A DNA stretch of 64,000 bases from Erigeron canadensis (lineage: Eukaryota; Streptophyta; Magnoliopsida; Asterales; Asteraceae), in NCBI RefSeq assembly GCF_010389155.1, contig NC_057765.1, forward strand, positions 1,178,001 through 1,242,000, read 5' to 3'. A program made the translations under genes and the position numbers. Shown here piece by piece: positions 26,801 to 37,889 of this stretch. The first letter of the stretch is position 1; every line of letters begins with the position of its first letter. The notes beneath the pieces are model-generated. The model worked only from the letters and a program-made list of their open reading frames with translations, was not told where the DNA came from and made no database searches.

Positions 26801-27839
26801 TATTTTCCTTGCTAGTAATTCATGCAAAATACGAATTGATGGACAAATAGTATTTTGTGTCAACCCAATCCCAAAGTTTATCTATTTGACCAAGCGGTCT
26901 GATTCATTACCATTTGGCCTATGAAGTCTTTCTATTCCTGCCCCTTTTCTTGCAAAGATATTTAATTATTATTACTGCTGGTTAGTGTGGATGCATGCAA
27001 GGCTCAAACATGTGTTTTGTTTTTATGGATCTGGTCCAATTAAATATTGTGCAGGTGTTTGTTGCAATGGTGGTGGATAACTTTTTATATCCGATTTCAG
27101 CAATCCGTTCACATTTTTCTCAGTCTATCAACTGGTCTGGTATTCGATACCATTTGAAGAATGGGAAAATACACAAGGTGAGATTTATGGTGTCCCCTTA
27201 ATCGTAATAAATTGTTTGTAGACTTCAGTTTGTAAGTGTCACATTGGTCGAACTCACAGCCTGGTTGGGGATACACCTTGTTTATGATAGACCATAGACC
27301 TGCTGGTAATTTTGTATTTCATTGGTTCTATTAGATTTATCAACCTGGTTTTGTTTTATCAATTTGTTGCTCTTATAGGTCCTCCATCTGAACCTCATTG
27401 ATCAAATGCTTAAAATCACCATTAGTAAGAGTAGACAATATGGAAAAGCTTGTGGACTAAAATAAATATTATACATATCTTGTTATAATGCAAGTGGGCA
27501 TATAGGTGACTTTGGATTGTATTTCTACAAGGACATTGTTCTTTATATGTGTTAACTCACAAAGGCAGCAAATGTTTTTCTGAGAGATATTGACTACTTA
27601 CTAAATTTGCTTGTAACTAAATAATGGTTACAATTTTTTTCTATATTTTCCGGAGATTTGATTTGTCCTCATATTTTTGATGCTAGATTGAAAGGACAAT
27701 GGAGAAGGGTAAGAAGTTTTCAGATTTGGCAGCTAAGCGATTATACGCTAGAAAAGGAGCACAAAGCAAGATCTCCATTCTTGGTTCTTTGTCAAGAAGT
27801 CTGGCTCACTGGAGACAGCCAAAGAAATATGAAGTGTAG
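20807..27839 (+). CDS. GCS: Ceramide glucosyltransferase (glucosylceramide synthase), 14 exons
   Basis: Transfers glucose from UDP-glucose to ceramide to make glucosylceramide, the base of plant glycosphingolipids. It is a GT21 family enzyme of ER/Golgi membranes. Exons: 20807-20887, 22536-22591, 22718-22892, 23176-23277, 23444-23515, 23696-23812, 23938-24015, 24513-24575, 24671-24767, 25125-25203, 25615-25826, 26340-26485, 27055-27177, 27687-27839. They total 1554 nt, so 517 residues, close to my recollection of about 520 for the Arabidopsis protein. Visible parts are an N-terminal membrane segment (about 20-46), the D1 motif (VDSTED, about 119-124), the D2 motif FLDDDV (about 177-182), the D3 motif YSDDM (about 270-274), RYWNYLRKQ (about 307-315) and several hydrophobic segments after 340. 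All frames and phases join cleanly. Intron 8 uses a GC donor (24576). Intron 1 contains a Helitron. I see no defect. Confidence 0.95.
21105..21290 (-). repeat. Dispersed repeat in GCS intron 1 (Helitron-like subterminal sequence)
   Basis: The block contains GGCGGTGAGATGGTGAGGG, GTGATAGGTCATA, CCGTACGGGC and AATTCGTCGAAAGTATATGG. It recurs in inverted orientation at 51310-51475, so it is a mobile family. The GCGGCGGTGAG run resembles sequence next to plant Helitron 3' ends, but I see no intact terminus here. Confidence 0.5.
21482..21702 (-). mobile_element. Short non-autonomous Helitron (221 bp) in GCS intron 1
   Basis: Read on the minus strand, it starts TCTATACTATCTTATAAT after a host A. 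It ends with a GC-rich hairpin region (CCGCATCGCGCGGG), a short spacer and CTAG before a host T. Both ends meet the Helitron rules. It lies wholly inside intron 1 of GCS, in opposite orientation to the gene. Confidence 0.75.
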
Positions 27840-28141
27840 AAAGAATAGAAACAATGTGTTGCTTTTGGTTAATATTATCTGGTTTTTTGGAGCAAAATCT
27901 GACCAGGTAATGTAATTCATCCCTGTTTATAGATGGTTGATTAATTTCAATCATCTGTGAAATAGGGCATTCTTTTGATCCATTGGAGAAGGAAAAAGTT
28001 AAAAAAAAATTCGATTCAATTGATTGATTCTTCAGCTGTAGTCACCTCATGTTTGGCCTTTGGTTTTGTAACTTGTAAATTCAAATGTTGTGTAATTTAA
28101 AGGAACTACTGCTACCTCCAACAAATTCTAACATTAGTGTT

Positions 28142-28174
<33 letters not shown>

Positions 28175-29064
28175 TGAAAGGAAAGTACCAGAGATTTGCG
28201 TTATGCATTTGCAGGTGATATTATAGTATCAGATAAATTTCATTTACACCTGGCTTAACTACCCTGTTATGTTCATATTGTACAATTGTAACATCTTGAC
28301 AAACCTGCGACTCTATCTCGTTAGTCTTATCCAAATTATTTTGTTCTCGATTTACACCTTTTATGGGTTATGTGATGTGTATGGTAAAGAATATGATTCT
28401 TTTTCAGACTCAACATATATACCACTATTAATGATAATATATATCGAAGAGAATAAATTCTTTTTGAAATAGAAGAAACCTGTCTAAAGTTTCCCCTTTT
28501 CTGGATTTGTTAAATGGGCAATTAGTAATATTAGACATGAATGCCAATATATTAGCATATATGTTTTTATCTCATCAATATCGTGTTTAGACACATGAAG
28601 TTAAGTTTTCTGTAGCTAACGTATTTGAGGTGACCTATCAATCCAGAGGTCAATTAGAATAAGTAATGTGGTTTATAAGCTCTTGACAGAGGTCGGTTAG
28701 AATAGTTAACGTGGTTTATAAGCCCTTGATAGAATCATATCGTACATACATATTTATAGCATTTTAGTTCTGTTTACTAAAAAAAGTTGGAATCATCTTT
28801 TACCCAAGATGTAAGATCCATCCATTTTGACATAAAATTATCCCCGATGATCTTCCTTCCACTGAAAGTTAATTATGCCAAAGTTAAGAATAAGATAAAG
28901 TTCTTTGACAAAGAGCATCAATTAAAGCCTTAATTCCCTCTCATCTTGTCAAATTACCTATTTACTCCTACCCTTCATCATGCTATTCTTGCATTCTTGA
29001 TTCTACTTCAACATCACCATTAGGACCACAAACCAAAAGATCCAACAGTTACAATCGAACCAAA
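27840..29064. other. Spacer between GCS and ERD7-like copy A
   Basis: It holds the GCS 3' flank, a run of 30 T at 28144-28173 and a 43-bp tandem duplication at about 28648-28734 (GAGGTC(A/G)(A/G)TTAGAATA... TTTATAAGC). The copy-A duplicated block starts at about 28721. The last 250 bases before 29065 match copy B and should contain the ERD7 promoter and leader. I could not pick out a convincing TATA box. Confidence 0.5.
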
Positions 29065-30872
29065 ATGAGCTGTTGCGGAGTTAAGAAACCAAGAACACTC
29101 TCTCCTTCAAGAAGTTCACCACCACCAATGCCACCACCACCGACAATCAATAACTACCCGCAACCAAAAACTGCCAAACATGATGTCCTTTTATCAATGC
29201 CTAATTGTAAAGTTCATTTAATGGATGAAGGGGAAGCCATAGAGCTTGCGAGTGGAGATTTCAAGCTAATTCAGATATCGGACGATGATATTTTGTTAGC
29301 AACCATAATCAAAATTAATGATGATCTCCAATGGCCATTAACCAAAGATGAACCAGTAGTCAAGCTTGATCCTCTTCACTACTTGTTCTCTTTGCGCCTT
29401 ATCAAAGATGAGGCTCCTTTGAGTTATGGCGTGACCTTCTCGGAGAATGTCCATGGGAATTTCAAGTTGTTGGATAAGTTCTTGAAAGAGCACTCAACTT
29501 TTTCAAGTTCATCATCATCAAGAAAAGCGGATATTGATTGGAAGGATTTTGCTCCAAAGGTTGATGCTTATAATAATTTTCTTGCAAAGGCTATCGCAGA
29601 AGGAACTGGCCAGATCATTAAAGGGATTTTTATATGTAGCAATGCCTACACAAACCAGGTTTGTGTTTGCTACGAGTCCATACTTTTGCTTACATGCATG
29701 GCTAAGGGTGCCAAAATGGCGGGTTGGGTAATATGGTCTAGTATAATTCTCAATTTATTTTGGTTATCGTAATAGATGCTATTTGCTATGTTTGTTCTAA
29801 CAAAAATTATTCATGAATCAAAACAGGTTCAAAAGGGAGGTAATGTGATCTTAAACCAGGCAATGGAGCAAAAGAATGGCATCTCTAGAACTACTATAAA
29901 TGAAAGCAACAAAATCAATGGTTCAAGAAAGGAGAATGGAATCAACAAAAGCTTAAAAAGGTGCAATAAATACACTTTTCATTTTATTTTATTTTTGTTT
30001 TGAAGATTGCTCTCCTATTTGGTTATTTAAACATGTGTGCATATTTAGTGCTAGAAACCTCTCAAGGATGACAGAAAACATGAGCAAAGCAATGCTGAAT
30101 GGTGTCGGAATAGCAACCGGGTCTGTCATGGGTCCAATGGTTCGGTCACAAGCAGGGAAGACCTTTTTTAGTATGGTTCCAGGGGAGGTCCTTCTAGCTT
30201 CTCTTGATGCAGTTAGTAAGTTGTATCATCCAAGCTCTAGTTTTTTTTCCTTCAGATACAAAATATGACAATTATGACTCATGTAAGAAAAACTTCTTGT
30301 TTGGGTTCTTTTATACTAATGGATCAAATAGGCAAAAATTTTATAAAATGATATTTGCTTATGAACATCATAAAATAGTTTATTTAAGTTATAAATTTTG
30401 TTACCTATTATTATATAGAGTAGTTTGGTATATAAAGTAACAATTGATTGACCAAATTAATTAACTTTTTTTATAAGAGTACAATCAACTCTTTGAACAT
30501 ATCAAAGTGTTATTAACCAAAAACTTGCAGACACAGTAATGGATGCAGCTGAAGCTGCACAAAAACAAGCCTTATCTGCCACATCTGGTGCAGCCACTAG
30601 GATAGTCGGTGAAAGGTAAGAAAACCTCTTTTTTAACATCTTCTATATGACTTTTCGTGTATCTCTTACGTGATAACTTACATTACAGTCATGTATTTTG
30701 CTATGCGGAAAACAGGTTTGGTGAAAGTGCAGGGGAAGCAACGGGCGATGTGCTTGCAACTGCAGGGCATGTTGCTGGCACTGCTTGGAATGTTGCAAAG
30801 ATTAGAAAGGCTATTACTCCAGCATCCTCGGTCTCCAATGGCGTTCGCAAGAATGTTACTAAAATTCGATAA
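29065..30872 (+). CDS. ERD7-like senescence/dehydration-associated protein, copy A, five exons
   Basis: Member of the plant family with a C-terminal senescence domain (EARLY-RESPONSIVE TO DEHYDRATION 7 type). These proteins are induced by drought, cold or ageing and are linked to membranes and lipid droplets. The molecular role is not settled. Exons: 29065-29658, 29827-29960, 30055-30215, 30531-30615, 30716-30872, giving 376 residues. The N-terminus is MSCCG, whose paired cysteines could be lipid-modified (inference), then a Pro/Ser-rich stretch. The middle part (about 40-190) is the conserved N-terminal region. The senescence domain covers roughly 190-365, with Gly/Ala-rich segments such as [10 protein letters not shown] and [19 protein letters not shown]. 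All phases join and there is no stop. The exon 3 acceptor could also lie 6 bases upstream (30049). Copy B differs by a few substitutions and a three-codon deletion. Confidence 0.92.
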
Positions 30873-31572
30873 ATTAAATGATTAAGTTGTGTGTCCTACT
30901 AAATGAAAATGATCATACAATTGTGATCATTAGTGGTATCTCATATGGAATTTATGCATTTAAATCTTAAACAAGCTATTGGAAGGAATTGGTTATCTTT
31001 GTGTCCTTGTTCTTTAATCTTCAAGTTTTTAAAACTTTTGATTAAGTCACGGGCAACTATTGGACTTGGCTCAAAAAGGTTGAGGACTTTGAACACCAAA
31101 AAATTTAACATCTAGCTAATGCATATGATTAAGTATACTTTATTGTATACTTTGTTAGAATTTATGAAAACGATGAATCAAGACAAAATATGTGAAGCTT
31201 GCTTCATGTGATCCATTTGGTCAACATAATCAATTGCGTCACTTTATCTATCTAATATCTTGTCCACTTCTCTCTTTATGTTGACCAAATTAATCACGTA
31301 AAACAAACCTGATATATTTTGTCTTGTTCCATCATTTTCATAAATACAAACGAAGTATACAATAAAGTATACTTAATCATATGCAAACAACAAAGGGTTT
31401 ATTTTTTACAAAATAAACCTTTGGCTATTAAGTTTATCTATAGAAAACTTGGGCTACAACAATTACCATGGCAACTTCACATGCAAATGATAAAACCTCA
31501 AAAAGGTCAAAAGTAGAACACCCACAAAAGGCTATACACCAAACTTGTATTTACAACCAACATTAAGGGGTC

Positions 31573-31788
31573 AACGTTTTGGTATTTGTACTGTCAAACA
31601 TGTTTCTAAGATATCGGTAGGACGCATGATTGATAAACATGTTTCTTTAGTAAAGTTTTGTTGTAATTGTCATATTAAATATATTGTTGTACGAATATTG
31701 ATTTTGGTTATGGATTTGTAGGTTATCTTTAGTGTAAAATTAAGGTCTTAGCTAGCTATTCGTGTCATCTAGCAGAGTATATTTTATA
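31573..31788 (+). pseudogene. RIT1-type gene remnant: filler plus intron 1 only
   Basis: In copy B this position holds the leader and first exon of a RIT1-family gene. Here those are replaced by a filler (about 31573-31642) that includes two copies of AAACATGTTTCT. From about 31643 (TTCTTTAGTAAAG) the sequence matches RIT1 intron 1 of copy B (from 63345). No coding sequence remains. Confidence 0.75.
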
Positions 31789-32710
31789 TGTTAGAACACC
31801 ATTCAAGAAAACAACAATTTTATTGAAGATACATTCGAATTACAACAACAAAATTATAAGTAAAGAAAGTAGTACAAAACATTACAAGAAAGCAAAATAA
31901 AGAATAAAACAGAAACAGAAAGAAAGGCGAAAACGGGCTGAGGATATGGTTAAACCAAGGTCCCTTAAAACTGATTTCGGGCCTCCCAAGTGAACCCGAC
32001 AGTTTCCCAGGGTACAACAGCCAAAGCAGTTAGTACTGCTGGAGTCAACCACACCCAGAATTTACCTTCAAGAACTTCTTGAAGTGGAGTGAAAGAGAAA
32101 GAGTATTGTAGATGATCCAGGATGGAGAAAGTGTTAGTGTTCTTGTTATTATCATTCTGATCAGTTACAAAACATATATAAATCAGATTTTGTTAAGTGG
32201 GAAACACCTGTTAACATTAGAAGGTTAACAATACATTAAAACAGATGTCACTTGCTGAACTAATGCAAGTGTTGTTCCAGGTGTTAAACCAGGAACAAAG
32301 GATCCCACTTAAGCCACAACCACTAACACTTGAGCCATCACACTTAGCCATAATTGAGCCATACCGAACTAGCCAATAAAGACGGCTCAATAGCGGCTCG
32401 CGGCGATGCGAGCGTGCCAAGTGCAAAGTGCGCCATTAAAACGCCACATTACGCCTCATCGCCCACGCCCCCGGTCCCGGGCTTGGGCACGGGCGCGAGC
32501 GCGTCGGGTGCTTCGCACCCTCCTAGCTCACTTGGGGTGTAGCCCCTTATAAGGAATTATAATTCCTCCAACACTCCTCCTTATAAACATACTTAATGTT
32601 TATTCTTCTACCAATGTGGCACACACTCACATTAGTTAATTATTCTTTCAACTCCTTTTAACATATCTATTAACTTGGATATTCTATGTTATTACATAAA
32701 ATTTCCAACA
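31789..32710 (-). repeat. Copia LTR, complete (3' LTR in element orientation)
   Basis: The 922-bp LTR starts TGTTAGAA and ends TTCCAACA on the plus strand. A GC-rich tract lies at about 32400-32520. A purine-rich tract (GTGGGGGAT on the minus strand) sits just outside, at about 32711-32719, as expected for the polypurine tract. Confidence 0.9.
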
Positions 32711-33276
32711 ATCCCCCACATTAATAGATATGGTTATTAAAGATAAATTCCGACAGTCAAGTATTGCAGGATAAGTAGGTGTTACCCTTTGAACTTTCCT
32801 TTGTGAGTGCACTTAGTCTCCTAGCAGTTAGTAGAACTTGATGTCTTTGAACTAACTCCTTTTTACGTAGACGTTATTGCACATCACACAATACTTTCCC
32901 TAGTCTGGTTAACCCCTCACTTTCGTGTCCGTTATGGTCATGGAACACTATCCTGGTTCTGCGAGAGCTCTAGGAATTGCGCCCCCACAATTCCATTCGA
33001 AGCGACCACACTTCTCTCTAACATAGGTGATTGCTCACTTAAAAGCTATAAGCTTAACCTCTATGATATCATTGATTTGATATAGGAATGGACTAGGAAA
33101 AATTTGCAACTCACTTTACTGTGGTGGGTTCTCCCCCCACAGTGACTGTAAACTCCCTTTGATGTTTGGGGTACTCCCCACAATGACCTCCTCTATTCGT
33201 ACAATTAGGTTGTCCTATTGAACTTAGATCATGGGATCTCCATTTACATCTAGGTTAGGTTTTCCTTCGTACAAAT
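32711..33276 (-). other. Copia 3' internal non-coding region
   Basis: It lies between the polypurine tract and the end of the RNase H frame. No coding was seen. About 320 bases of it recur at 44.88-45.20 kb in the older family fragment. Confidence 0.7.
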
Positions 33277-34830
33277 TTACTCAATGGGCTTTAGTCCCAT
33301 TCCTCTTGATGACTTATAAACTGCCTCACTACTTAAACCTTTAGTTAGCGGATCCGCAATGTTATCCTTTGACCTAACATAGTCAACAGTGATAACCCCT
33401 GTTGTGAGCAGTTGTCGTATACTATTATGCCTACGACGAATATGTCTTGACTTGCCATTATACATTGTATTTTGAGCTCTACCAATAGCCGATTGGCAAT
33501 CACAATGTATACAAATAGCCGTTAATGGCTTTGGCCATCTTGGAACATATTCCAAGAAATGTCGTAGCCATTCTGCTTCTTCTCCAGCTTTATCCAATGC
33601 TATAAATTCAGATTCCATCGTGGATCTAGCAATTAGCGTTTGCTTGGACGATTTCCAAGTTATAGCTGCTCCTCCAAGAGTAAATACATATCCACTTGTG
33701 GATTTGGAATCTTTTATATCGGATATCCAATTAGCATCACTATATCCTTCCAATACAGCTGGATCTCGACCAAAATGCAGCCCATAATTCTTTGTATATC
33801 TCAAGTATCTTAGTAACCTAGTCATAGCCTTCCAATGTTCCAAACTAGGATTACTAGTATATCTACTTAGCCTACTAACAGCATAGGCTAAGTCAGGCCT
33901 AGTACTTGTCTTGAGATACATTAAGCTGCCAATTACCCTTGAGTACTCCAATTGAGCAACACCTTCACCTCTATTTTTTGATAGATGTTGCGTGGTATCT
34001 ATTGGAGATCGAGCGACTCTTGAGTCCTCGGGACTGAATTTCTCAAGGATCTTGTCCACATAGTGAGATTGACTTAACACTAGACCATCTTGGGTTCGAG
34101 TAATTTTCATTCTAAGAATGACATCTGCTAAACCCATATCCTTCATGTCAAATCTCGCCTTCAACATGTCTTTGGTAGATTTGATCATACTATCATCACT
34201 ACCCACAATGAGTATGTCATCGACATATAGACAAAGTATAACATATCCCTTAGATATGTCTTTGACATAAACACATTTATCACACTCATTAATCCTGAAA
34301 CCATTGTCGAGCATGACTTGATCAAACTTTTGGTGCCATTGCTTTGGAGCTTGTTTCAATCCGTACAAAGACTTGACAAGTTTACAAACTTTGTCCTCCT
34401 GGCCAGGAGCGGAAAAATCCTCAGGTTGTTCCATATATATTTCTTCATCAAGCTCTCCATTGAGAAATGCGGTTTTTACATCCATTTGATGTATTTCCAA
34501 ATTTCTCAATGCTGCAATCGCAAGCACCAATCTGATCGAAGTTACTCGAGTTACAGGCGCATATGTGTCAAAGTAATCAAGATCTTTCTTTTGTCTATAT
34601 CCTTTGACCACAAGTCTTGCCTTGTACTTATCAATAGAGCCATCAGATTTCATCTTTTTCTTGAATATCCAACGATGTTCAAGTGGTTTACAACCAGGTG
34701 GAAGACGAACTAATTCCCAAGTATGATTCTGCAAAATAGAATCAATTTCACTCTTAATGGCTTCTTTCCATTGAGGCGCTTCTTGTGAAGTAACCGCTTC
34801 ATGATATGTTTGAGGTTCACTCATAACCAT
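33277..34830 (-). pseudogene. Copia reverse transcriptase-RNase H
   Basis: A 517-residue open frame. The N-terminal part holds HRWIFKKK (about 52-59) and [10 protein letters not shown] (about 69-78). The polymerase catalytic motifs are [10 protein letters not shown] (about 116-125) and YVDD (202-205). The C-terminal RNase H has SDANW and the TKGL end typical of Copia. The frame is open throughout, but it lacks its natural N-terminal link: integrase lies upstream in another frame, with the break near 34930-34970. It is annotated as a pseudogene because the polyprotein is broken. Confidence 0.9.
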
Positions 34831-34892
34831 ATAAGAAACAAAATCAGGCCCGAAAGATTTTTCAATCTTTTGCCTTTTGCTTCTTCGCGGTT

Positions 34893-36149
34893 CTACTTCT
34901 TCTTCCTCTGATTGTTCTTGATGATCATCTGGAACAATCTTATCAACCGGAGTTGATGTAGAAGCTTTCCTCGATCCAAACGAGGAAACACATTTTCAAA
35001 AAACGAAGCATTTCTTGACTCAAGTATACTGTTTTTGTGTATTTCTGGGTTCTTAGACTCATGTACTAGAAACCGATATGCACTACTATGTTCAGCAAGA
35101 TTTGAGGATTCACAATCGCTACCATGCTTAGTATATCCTATGAATACACAATCAACAGTTTTTGGTCTTATCTTTTGAACTTTAGGTGGTGGAACCACCA
35201 CCTTTGCTAAACACCCCCACACTTTCAAGAACTTATAGGATGGTTTTCTATTAAACCATAACTCATAAGGTGTAACATCCCTTTTCTTGAAAGGTATCTT
35301 GTTCAAAAGATAGTTTGCCGATAAAACTGCATCTCCCCACATATCTTGTCCTAAGCCCGAGCTTATTAACATGGCATTCATCATCTGTTTAAGAGTTTGA
35401 TTTTTCCTTTCAGCAATGCCATTTTGTTGTGGGGTATAAGGAGCTGTTTGCTCATGGATAATACCATTTTGAGTACAAATTTCAGCAAATGGAGAAACAT
35501 ATTCACCTCCTCTATCTCTCCTTAATCTTTTAATCTTTTTGTTGAGTTGATTCTCAACTTCATTTTTGTACAAGATAAACTTATCTATTGCTTCATTCTT
35601 GCTCTTTAGTAAGTATACATAGCAATATCTTCTACAATCATCAATAAATGTAATGAAATATTTGTTACCACCTCGAGTGGGAATCGATCTAAAATCACAT
35701 ACATCGGTATGGATTAAATCAAGTGGCTCGGTGTTTCGTTCAATAGATTTGAAAGATTTCGTGGTTTGTTTAGCTTCAACACAAGTTGGACATTTAGAAT
35801 TAGAATCAATGTTAAAAGATGGTATACAATTTAACTTAATTAAATGAAGCATTGAATTAAAATTCACATGTCCAAGACGATTATGCCAAATATTAGAAGA
35901 CTCAATCAAATAAGCGGAAGTAGAAGCATTTTCATTCACTTGCTTAATAGGTACAACATTGAGCTTAAACATCCCATTAAGGGCATAACCTTGACCAACA
36001 TACAAACCACGTTTAGTTAACACAAACTTATCACTTTCAAACACTAAACGAAACCCATTCTTGTTAAGCAACCAACCGATACAAGACTCTTGCGCAATTC
36101 GGGAACATACAACACATTGGTTAACTTGAGCTCTCTCCCCGAAGTCCAC
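34893..36149 (-). pseudogene. Copia integrase, frame-broken at both ends
   Basis: A 418-residue frame. It has the zinc-binding HHCC region (HNRLGH ... CPTCVEAK), then the catalytic core with HTDVCDF, FIDD and the TAPYTPQQNGIAERKN block containing the final Glu. It ends in the GKxR-type region of Copia integrases. The first 25 or so residues and the last 20 or so are out of frame: conserved protease-integrase linker sequence starts only near 36080, and the linker to reverse transcriptase continues in another frame after about 34970. Confidence 0.9.
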
Positions 36150-36946
36150 TTGAGGATCACATCGCCTTCACCCTTGATATCGGCGGTGGCGGCATTTCCC
36201 ATATACAACTTTTCTTCACCGGATATTTCTTTCAAGTTATGGAACATAGTCTTATCCGGACACACATGACGGGTTGCACCCGTATCAACCCACCATCCTT
36301 TGATTCCATCGGTGGTAAGATTGACCTCTTCCAACTTAGCCGTGAGGTCAGAAATCATAGCAACAAGAGCCATGTTATCTTCGATCATATTTGCCCTTTC
36401 CTTCCTTGGATTCTTGCATTGATCAGCTCGGTGACCAGATTCACCACAATTGTAACACTTCCCTTTGAACAAACTAACCTTCTTCTTCACACCACCATTC
36501 TTTGGACTCAAATCCATCCTTTTTCCTTTGTTCGTCTTAATAGGACCTTTCCCTTTACCCTTGAAATTACCTTTTCCTTTGGAACTTTGTCCATGCTCAA
36601 CAAAGTTGGCCTTAGCAAGACCTTCAATATGACCACCATTTTGAGCACCTCTATTGTCTTCCTCAATTTGAAGACGAACAACAAGCTCTTCAACGATCAT
36701 TTGCTTTCGCTTATGCTTAAGGTAATTTTTAAAATCCAACCAACTTGGGGGCAACTTTTCAATCATGGAAGCAACTTGAAATGTTTCACCAAGAACCATT
36801 CCTTCTGATAAGATTTCACTGATTATAATTTGCAATTCTTCAACTTGTGCCATAACAGTTTTAGAGTCAACCATTTTAAACTCTAAAAACCTTGCAACTA
36901 TGAACTTTTTTAGTTCCGGCATCTTCGGTTTGTATTTCTTTTGCAA
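36044..36946 (-). pseudogene. Copia gag C-terminal part and protease
   Basis: A 300-residue frame with a zinc knuckle (CYNCGESGHRADQC), a basic linker and the retropepsin active site (WVDTGATRH). It joins the N-terminal gag frame (36876-37151) through a frameshift near 36900-36950, and leaves frame again near 36070. Confidence 0.88.
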
Positions 36947-37151
36947 AGATTCCCCATAAATCTTTTGCAGTTTTTATTTTGCAAAATACATTATACAGTG
37001 AATCAACTAGACCATTTAACACATAGTTTCGGCATAGATATTCAGAATGCTTCCAAGCATCAACAGCACTTACTGATTGAGCATCAGTAGAACCTTCAGG
37101 AATTTGAGGTGCTGTTTCAGTTAGGAATCTCGCAAGATTCAAAGTGGTCAA
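36876..37151 (-). pseudogene. Copia gag N-terminal fragment
   Basis: About 90 codons with the typical Copia capsid start (LTETAP ... WKHSEYLCRNYVLNGL ... KDLW). There is no ATG at the expected start and only about 17 bases separate it from the LTR, so the leader, primer-binding site and gag start codon appear deleted. The last residues are out of frame relative to the rest of gag. Confidence 0.75.
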
Positions 37152-37167
37152 AATTCAGTTTTAAGAT

Positions 37168-37889
37168 TGTTAGAACACCATTCAAGAAAACAACAATTTT
37201 ATTGAAGATACATTCGAATTACAACAACAAAATTACAAGTAAAGAAAGTAGTACAAAACATTACAAGAAAGCAAAATAAAGAATAAAACAGAAACAGAAA
37301 GAAAGGCAAAAACGGGCTGAGGATATGGTTAAACCAAGGTCCCTTAAAACTGATTTCGGGCCACCCAAGTGAACCCGACAGTTTCCCAGGGTACAACAGC
37401 CAAAGCAGTTAGTACTGCCGGAGTCAACCACAACCCAGAATTTACCTTCAAGAACTTCTTGAAGTGGAGTGAAAGAGAAAGAGTATTGTAGATGATCCAG
37501 GATGGAGAAAGTGTTAGTGTTCTTGTTATTATCATTCTGATCAGTTACAAAACATATATAAATCAGATTTTGTTAAGTGGGAAACACCTGTTAACATTAG
37601 AAGGTTAACAATACATTAAAACAGATGTCACTTGCTGAACTAATGCAAGTGTTGTTCCAGGTGTTAAACTAGGAACAAAGGATCCCACTTAAGCCACAAC
37701 CACTAACACTTGAGCCATCACACTTAGCCATAATTGAGCCACACCGAACTAGCCAATAAAGGCGGCTCAATAGCGGCTCGCGGCGATGCGAGCGTGCTAA
37801 GTGCAAAGTGCGCCATTAAAACGCCACATTACGCCTCATCGCCCACGCCCCCGGTCCCGGGCACGGGCGCGGGCGCGTCGGGTGCTTCG
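37168..37889 (-). repeat. Copia LTR, truncated (5' LTR in element orientation)
   Basis: It matches 31789-32520 closely but stops inside the GC-rich tract at GCGTCGGGTGCTTCG. About 200 bases of the LTR are missing, so there is no target duplication to check. Unrelated sequence follows. Confidence 0.88.

Larger units (their letters stand above)
28721..31788 (+). repeat. Segmental duplication, copy A
   Basis: This segment matches 60137-63497 in the same orientation from GCCCTTGATAGAATC onwards, through the ERD7-like gene and its 3' flank. It lacks the counterpart of about 62893-63344 (RIT1 leader and first exon) and carries a filler of about 70 bases at 31573-31642 instead. Homology resumes with RIT1 intron sequence and ends at 31788, where the Copia LTR begins. 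Confidence 0.9.
31789..37889 (-). mobile_element. Defective Ty1/Copia LTR retrotransposon
   Basis: The element reads on the minus strand: right LTR (37168-37889, truncated), gag, protease, integrase, reverse transcriptase-RNase H, polypurine tract, left LTR (31789-32710, complete). The order integrase before reverse transcriptase defines Copia. The LTRs differ at roughly ten positions over about 720 bases plus one small indel, so the insertion is young. It cannot be autonomous: gag starts about 17 bases from the LTR with no primer-binding site, and the internal region carries at least three frame breaks. It inserted at the right edge of duplication copy A. Confidence 0.9.

Noticed and set aside
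34318..36808. Plus-strand frames of 131 and 189 codons opposite the Copia genes
   Set aside because: They are antisense shadows of reverse transcriptase and gag coding regions.
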